Shown here: positions 58,859 through 64,000 of the stretch, piece by piece | Position numbering within the stretch: position 1 is the stretch's first letter | Layout of the letters: every line of letters begins with the position of its first letter | DNA from: Parvularculaceae bacterium | Lineage (GTDB): Bacteria; Pseudomonadota; Alphaproteobacteria; Caulobacterales; Parvularculaceae | DNA: 64,000 nt | Assembly: GCA_021776475.1 (NCBI GenBank) | Contig: JAJFFV010000005.1 | Span: forward strand, 1,612,001-1,676,000 | Direction: 5' to 3' | Notes under the pieces: model-generated | Told to the model about the DNA's origin: nothing | What the model saw: the letters and a program-made list of their open reading frames with translations, nothing else | Database searches by the model: none | Program-made: the position numbers and the translations under genes

Positions 58859-61800
58859 ATGACTGGCAAAAAAATCATCCTTAGCGGTATCGGGCTCGTT
58901 GTTGCCTTCGCTGCAGGTCTTTTCATTGGCCGTGTTGGTTTTCGTGAAGTTGACACCTCTCAGTTCAGGACACCAGTACCACGCAGTGTGAGCGATAGTG
59001 GTAATGGCGAGCAACCAGCCATCGCGCTGCGCGATTTTGAGACCATCCGCGCCGCCGATGCCGAGCGCGCGACCGGAGACGATCCGGTGGGATTTGGCCT
59101 CGCGCGTTTGACGCTCGATACTTCAACGGACACGCCGCGCGCCTGCTTTGAGTTCTCTGAAGATGTCGATGCTTCCGGCGACACCAACTATGCAGATTTC
59201 ATCAAGTTCTCCCCGGAAGTTCAAACCGTCGCCGAGCCGATTGGCGATACGGTGTGTTTTTCAGGTCTCGATTTCGACAAGGATTATCAGGCGACAATCC
59301 GCGCCGGTCTTCCGAATGCCGATGGCGATGATCTTGGCAAGTCGGAAACAGTTACTGTCGCCTTCGGAGATAAACCTGCATATGTCGGATTTGTCGGCAA
59401 TGGTGTCGTTCTACCACGCCTGGAGGCGGATGGCCTGGGCTTTGAAACCGTCAATGTCGATAATCTCAAAATCACTATTCACCGCGTCGGCGAAAGGGCG
59501 CTTGCTTATAAAAGCATTTCTGAGGGCGATACGATCGGTGAGGACCGCTACGGTTACCCCTGGGATGAGGAAGATGGCGGCGATGTGGGCGTCGAGCTTT
59601 GGCAGGGCGAGCTGAATGTTTCGTCGCTTGCCAATGAAACTGTTACAACAGTGTTCCCGTTGGGTGCTGCGCTGGGTGAAGCGCGCCGCGATGCTAATGG
59701 GGCGCTGCAACCGGGTGCCTATTTTGTTTCCGTTGAAGATGCGTCCGACGGACTGGATCGGAACCGTCGACCGGCCCGGGCCTGGCGATGGATTATGTTT
59801 ACTGACATGGCGCTCACAACTTATTATGGCGCAGACGGAATAGATGTTGTTGCGCGCTCACTGGAATCCGCGCGACCGATCTCGAATGTTGAGCTAAAGC
59901 TGATCGCTCGGAATAATGATGTCCTGGCGGTCGTCAAAACCGACAACAATGGATTTGGGCATTTCCCCGGCCCCGTGACGCGAGGTGCAGGTCCCTTATT
60001 GCCGAAAATGCTGATTGCCTATGGTGAGAGTGATGATTTCGCCGTTTTGGACCTCACGCGCTCGGCGCTCGATTTGTCGGATCGTGATATTAGCGGCCGC
60101 TATGCCAAAGCTCCGGTTGATGCGTTTGTTTACTTTGATCGCGGGATCTACAGACCCGGCGAGACCGCGCATATCAGTGGTCTTTTGCGCGATCATGCGG
60201 GTGACGCGGTAGGCGACCGACCCGCTACCCTGGAACTGCGCCGGCCAAACTATACCAAAGCGGCAACACTTCGTATTGAAGAGATGCAACTGGGCGGCTT
60301 CAGCCAGCCTTACGAAATTCCTGCGTCTGCGCCACGCGGCAGCTGGACTGCGATCCTCAAAGTTGATGGCAGTGATGAGACCTATTCGGCAACCTTTTCT
60401 GTTGAAGACTTTGTGCCACAACGTATCGCCGTGGAACTTGAAACCGATGAAGCAAAGCCGGTTTTTGAAAGTGAACGCCGGGCAGTTAATGTCGATGTCC
60501 GGTTCCTTTACGGCGCACCGGGATCAGGTTTGAAAGTAGAAGGCGAGGCGCGGCTCCGAGTTGATCCTAATCCGTTCCCGGATTATCGCGAATTCGGCTT
60601 CGGCGATAGTCGAGAAACATTTTATGAGCAGCGCCTCAATCTCGGTGATACGATGACAGATGGGGAGGGCAAAGCGGCTCTGACACTGGCTATCGATCCA
60701 GGCATCAAATCTGGCGGCAGGCCGCTGCGTGCCGAGATGGTTGTCGGCGTTGCTGAACCCGGCGGTCGTTTTGTCCGGGAGAGTGCCCGGGTGCCAGTGC
60801 GCGTGGACGATAAATATATCGGCGTTCGTCAGGCGGACAAAAAAACCGGCCGGAATGAGCCGGCGGCATTCGAAATTGTCGTCCTTGATAAAGATGGTAC
60901 ACAGATCGAACAGGACGACCTTGAATGGCGGATTATCGAGGAAGATTATCGTTTTGAATGGTATCGCCAGAACGGCGAGTGGCGCTGGCGCCGGGATTAT
61001 CGCGATCTCCTTATCGCGACCGGCACGCTGAACGTCCGCGCGAATAAACCGGCTGAACTCTCCCGCCAGCTTGATTACGGATCGTATCGACTGGAGATAA
61101 AAGATCCTGCAACTGATACGTTTACAAGTGTTCGTTTCTATTCCGGTTGGTCATCTTATGCCTCCGGCGCCAAGACACCCGATCAGGCGACGTTGACTGT
61201 TCCCGAACAGCCGGTCCGTCCGGGGGCCAAGGCCAAGATCACACTGGCAGCACCATATGCGGGTGAAGCGATGATCGCCATTGCGACAGATCGGGTGCAT
61301 GAAGTCATGCGCGTCAGTGTTAGCGAGCGCCCGAGGGAGATTACAATAGACACGGATGCATCCTGGGGCAGTGGCTTTTATGTTATGGCAACGGTGGTGA
61401 CACCGCGCGACGCGGTCGGACAGCCAGTGCCACGGCGGGCGATGGGCGTCTCACATGTCGCATTTGATATGACGGCGAGCACGCTCAACCTGGCATTCCA
61501 GACTGACGACATGGTGCGCCCGCGCCAGAACATTGTCCTGCCGATCGAGGTGGATGGCGCGGATGCCGGTGAGAAAATCATGATGACTGTCGCCGCTGTT
61601 GATGAGGGCATCCTGCGCCTGACCAAATTCAAAACACCAAATCCTGGTAATTGGTATTTCGGCAAGAAGGCGCTTGGCGTCCGCATTTATGATGACTACG
61701 GAAGGTTGCTCAATGCCAACCTTGGTGCCGCAACGAAGTTTGGCGGCGATCAGCTTGGCGGTGAAGGCCTGACGGTGGTGCCGACCAAGTCAGTTGCCCT

Positions 61801-63847
61801 GTTCCGCGGCCCGATCACGGTAAATGGTGAAGGCATTGCAGAAGTGCCCATCGAAATCCCCGACTTCAACGGTGAACTGCGATTAATGACAGTCGCCTGG
61901 AGTGATGACAAACTGGGCTCGACGGACAAGGCGCTCACGGTGCGTGATCCGGTCCCGGCAGAACTCGCATTGCCGCGTTTCCTTGGGCCAAATGATTCAG
62001 CAAGTACGACCCTGCTAATTGATAATGTTGATGGCAAAACCGGTGTTTATGCTGTCAATATCACCGGCACCGGCCCTGTGACGCTCGAGGAGAACACAAA
62101 TTTCAACTTGGCCACTGGTCAACGACAGGACGCAATCTTTCCTCTTCGGGCAGGTGAAATCGGCATTGGCTCGGTCGATCTGTCGGTCAGCGGACCAGAC
62201 GATTTCGCGGTGTCACGCTCTTACCCCATTCAGGTGCGTGCACCCTATTTCCCGGTGACAGAAGTAACGACCGAATTGCAGGGGCCGGGCAGCAGCTTTG
62301 CGCTTGATGAAAAGCTGATTGGTGGCTATCTGCCGGGTGATATCGAAGTGACAGTGTCCTACTCACCGTTGAAAGGGATTGATCCAAAACCACTGCTCGA
62401 TAGCCTTCGGCGATATCCCTACGGTTGCACTGAGCAACTGACCTCGTCGTCATTTCCGCTTTTATACGCGAACAGGCTCGGGGCCCTCGTAGGAGAGGAT
62501 CCTGAGCGAGAGTTGCGATCGCGCGTTCAGGAGGCCATCAATAAGATTCTCTCCCGTCAAAGTACGGATGGATCATTTGGTTTGTGGCGGGCAGGTGACA
62601 GATATGCAACTGGCTGGGTCGGTATCTATGTTACAGACTTTCTCTATCGCGCTAAACAAGAAGGTTATTTCGTACCAGACGATGCCCTCGATAATGCCTA
62701 TCGTGCGATCCAACAACTGACATCGCCAGATGCCTATGTCTCCGTCGGGTATATCACACGGATCCAGCGCGGCTCAATTTACGCAGACACGCAAGAAAAC
62801 CTGCGCCGCCGCGCCGCCGCTTACGCGTTTTATGTGTTGGCGCGGGCCGGGCGGGCGGATTTATCCGACCTCAGATATTTCCACGACAGCTTCATCGACA
62901 AAGTGCCGAACCCACTCGCGCGCGCGCATGCAGCGACAGCGCTTGCTCTCATGGGCGATCGCGCCCGGGCCACCAATTCCTTTGCTCTGGCAGAAAAAGT
63001 GATCGGATATGACAACCGTGAGAACTACTATCAATCACCGTTGCGGGATGTCGCTGGGATGATTGCGCTCGCCGCTGAAGTTGATAACGCCGCACTTGTC
63101 GACCGTCTGACGACCGGACTTGAGACTTATCTCGAAAAAGACAGCTACTACAATACACAAGAGCAGGCGTTCTTGTTGTTGGCAACGACGGCGCTGCTTG
63201 ATCGGGCTGGGGATGTCAGTATTGCCATGGATGGCACAGTGCTTGAAGCTGGTGGCAAAACACCAAGCTTTGAGTTGACCCGCAAGATGCTCGCTGATGG
63301 TGTTACGTTTAGCAATGAGAGCGACGGGCCGATTTTCCGCTCGGTTGCCGTGAGCGGTGCGCCGCGAGACACGCCAGCAGCAGCGGCACAAGGTTTCAGC
63401 TTGTCGAAATCCATCCAAACGCTCGATGGCAAGCCCGTAGACCTCTCGCAGGTCAGGCAGAATGACCGGCTGGTGGTTTCTATCTCCGGCCGACCAAAAG
63501 ATCTGCGCCTCCATCCGGCGATCATCGTCGACATGCTACCGCCGGGTTTTGAAATTGAAACGGTCCTCCAACCGTCAGATGCCGGCACGTCTGGTCTCTA
63601 CAAATGGCTCGGTACACTCAACAATGCCAAAGTCGCCGAAGCCCGCGATGACCGATTCGTGGCCGCGATCGATGTCCGGCGCTATCAGAACAATGCGACC
63701 TCAGGCCAGTTCAAACTCGCCTTTGTTGTCCGGGCCGTAACGCCCGGCAACTACGTTCTTCCTGGCGCCGTTATTGAAGATATGTATCGGCCCGGTGAAT
63801 TCGCTCGTACTAAGGTTCAGCGCGTGATTATTGCGGCGGCAGAGTAG
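58859..63847 (+). CDS. Bacterial alpha-2-macroglobulin (large protease-inhibitor-like protein)
   Basis: This 1662-residue periplasmic protein traps proteases. It begins with one membrane helix at residues ~5-25 and then has a long series of macroglobulin-like beta-sandwich domains. The thioester motif GCTEQ is intact with Cys1190 and Gln1193, followed by the alpha/alpha-toroid (TED) domain with SRQSTDGSFGLWRAG. Residues ~1525-1660 form the C-terminal receptor-like domain. Unlike E. coli YfhM it has no lipobox, so it is anchored by the N-terminal helix. The next gene is pbpC, its usual partner. Confidence 0.95.
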   Translation: MTGKKIILSGIGLVVAFAAGLFIGRVGFREVDTSQFRTPVPRSVSDSGNGEQPAIALRDFETIRAADAERATGDDPVGFGLARLTLDTSTDTPRACFEFSEDVDASGDTNYADFIKFSPEVQTVAEPIGDTVCFSGLDFDKDYQATIRAGLPNADGDDLGKSETVTVAFGDKPAYVGFVGNGVVLPRLEADGLGFETVNVDNLKITIHRVGERALAYKSISEGDTIGEDRYGYPWDEEDGGDVGVELWQGELNVSSLANETVTTVFPLGAALGEARRDANGALQPGAYFVSVEDASDGLDRNRRPARAWRWIMFTDMALTTYYGADGIDVVARSLESARPISNVELKLIARNNDVLAVVKTDNNGFGHFPGPVTRGAGPLLPKMLIAYGESDDFAVLDLTRSALDLSDRDISGRYAKAPVDAFVYFDRGIYRPGETAHISGLLRDHAGDAVGDRPATLELRRPNYTKAATLRIEEMQLGGFSQPYEIPASAPRGSWTAILKVDGSDETYSATFSVEDFVPQRIAVELETDEAKPVFESERRAVNVDVRFLYGAPGSGLKVEGEARLRVDPNPFPDYREFGFGDSRETFYEQRLNLGDTMTDGEGKAALTLAIDPGIKSGGRPLRAEMVVGVAEPGGRFVRESARVPVRVDDKYIGVRQADKKTGRNEPAAFEIVVLDKDGTQIEQDDLEWRIIEEDYRFEWYRQNGEWRWRRDYRDLLIATGTLNVRANKPAELSRQLDYGSYRLEIKDPATDTFTSVRFYSGWSSYASGAKTPDQATLTVPEQPVRPGAKAKITLAAPYAGEAMIAIATDRVHEVMRVSVSERPREITIDTDASWGSGFYVMATVVTPRDAVGQPVPRRAMGVSHVAFDMTASTLNLAFQTDDMVRPRQNIVLPIEVDGADAGEKIMMTVAAVDEGILRLTKFKTPNPGNWYFGKKALGVRIYDDYGRLLNANLGAATKFGGDQLGGEGLTVVPTKSVALFRGPITVNGEGIAEVPIEIPDFNGELRLMTVAWSDDKLGSTDKALTVRDPVPAELALPRFLGPNDSASTTLLIDNVDGKTGVYAVNITGTGPVTLEENTNFNLATGQRQDAIFPLRAGEIGIGSVDLSVSGPDDFAVSRSYPIQVRAPYFPVTEVTTELQGPGSSFALDEKLIGGYLPGDIEVTVSYSPLKGIDPKPLLDSLRRYPYGCTEQLTSSSFPLLYANRLGALVGEDPERELRSRVQEAINKILSRQSTDGSFGLWRAGDRYATGWVGIYVTDFLYRAKQEGYFVPDDALDNAYRAIQQLTSPDAYVSVGYITRIQRGSIYADTQENLRRRAAAYAFYVLARAGRADLSDLRYFHDSFIDKVPNPLARAHAATALALMGDRARATNSFALAEKVIGYDNRENYYQSPLRDVAGMIALAAEVDNAALVDRLTTGLETYLEKDSYYNTQEQAFLLLATTALLDRAGDVSIAMDGTVLEAGGKTPSFELTRKMLADGVTFSNESDGPIFRSVAVSGAPRDTPAAAAQGFSLSKSIQTLDGKPVDLSQVRQNDRLVVSISGRPKDLRLHPAIIVDMLPPGFEIETVLQPSDAGTSGLYKWLGTLNNAKVAEARDDRFVAAIDVRRYQNNATSGQFKLAFVVRAVTPGNYVLPGAVIEDMYRPGEFARTKVQRVIIAAAE

Positions 63848-63850
63848 ATC

Positions 63851-64000
63851 TTGCCGGGTTTCGTAAATAGGCTGAAGCGATGCCGGGCCATTGGCCTTGC
63901 CATCGTCGGCATTATTGCCGCGGTTCTGGCGCTCGATCGGTTGTTTCCGCCACCAATAGATAAAGTCCGTACCAGTACTGTTGTTACTGATCACCTGGGC
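63851..64000 (+). CDS. pbpC: Penicillin-binding protein 1C, N-terminal start (partial)
   Basis: The first 50 codons are visible and the gene continues beyond the window. A TTG start three bases after the macroglobulin stop leads into a basic stretch (NRLKRCR), a membrane helix (AIGLAIVGIIAAVLAL) and LDRLFPPPIDKVRTSTVVTD, the opening of PBP1C. The paired gene order supports the assignment, although the transglycosylase and transpeptidase domains are outside the window. Confidence 0.8.
   Translation, partial: MPGFVNRLKRCRAIGLAIVGIIAAVLALDRLFPPPIDKVRTSTVVTDHLG

Overview
The window reads as chromosomal DNA of an alphaproteobacterium. This is an inference from gene content and order: PrmA, a long DeoC beside two aldehyde dehydrogenases, GltD/GltB, an MlaA-RND-MlaC set, plasmid-type ParB debris and HipBA modules. 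Genus cannot be fixed from the sequence alone. Coding density is high, operons overlap by 1-8 bases, and GTG/TTG starts are frequent.

Layout. 0-14 kb: the 3' end of thiC, then mixed metabolic genes. These include a Tat-exported aldo/keto reductase and a Tat-exported intradiol dioxygenase that share a leader, an HI0933-type flavoprotein, a PfkB kinase coupled to a lipoprotein metallo-beta-lactamase, an M24 peptidase, prmA behind a ccmG-like gene, a methyltransferase, a dienelactone hydrolase and a nitronate monooxygenase. 14-27 kb: a complete type II secretion system, gspCDEFGHIJKLMN plus a lipoprotein, with the prepilin peptidase on the opposite strand just upstream. 27-29.4 kb: a zinc-type CDF exporter and an exosortase-type O-glycosylation ligase. 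29.7-34.9 kb: a (deoxy)nucleoside sugar cluster: a deoxyribosyltransferase-like protein and a sugar kinase face deoC, a full aldehyde dehydrogenase and a truncated dehydrogenase-like protein. Together they could take deoxyribose to glyceraldehyde-3-phosphate and acetate. 35-44 kb: nitrogen and proline metabolism (gltD, gltB, proB, proA) and a 53-residue membrane/secreted protein. 45-49 kb: an envelope lipid transport set: an MlaA lipoprotein, a large RND/MMPL transporter and an MlaC-like periplasmic carrier.

49.4-58.6 kb is an accessory island of unusual architecture. Two pairs of direct repeats bracket it: the 3' end of a conserved gene occurs at 49.8 and 55.1 kb, and a ParB fragment occurs at 50.05 and 58.3 kb. 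An intact tRNA-Arg(CCT) lies at its right edge and a decayed copy lies inside it. The cargo is two unrelated HipBA toxin-antitoxin modules, small DUF1059 and DUF1761 proteins, a VOC protein, and an operon of a secreted protein, an ECF sigma factor and a membrane anti-sigma-like protein whose C-terminus is a YCII-like domain. No integrase or transposase was seen.

58.8-64 kb: a bacterial alpha-2-macroglobulin with an intact thioester motif, followed by the start of a penicillin-binding protein 1C gene, the usual pairing of a periplasmic protease trap with a peptidoglycan synthase.

The best candidates for new biology are the ECF/anti-sigma-YCII module inside the repeat-bounded island, the split ALDH16-like gene pair in the deoC cluster, the shared Tat leader on two unrelated oxidoreductases, and three small membrane or secreted proteins.
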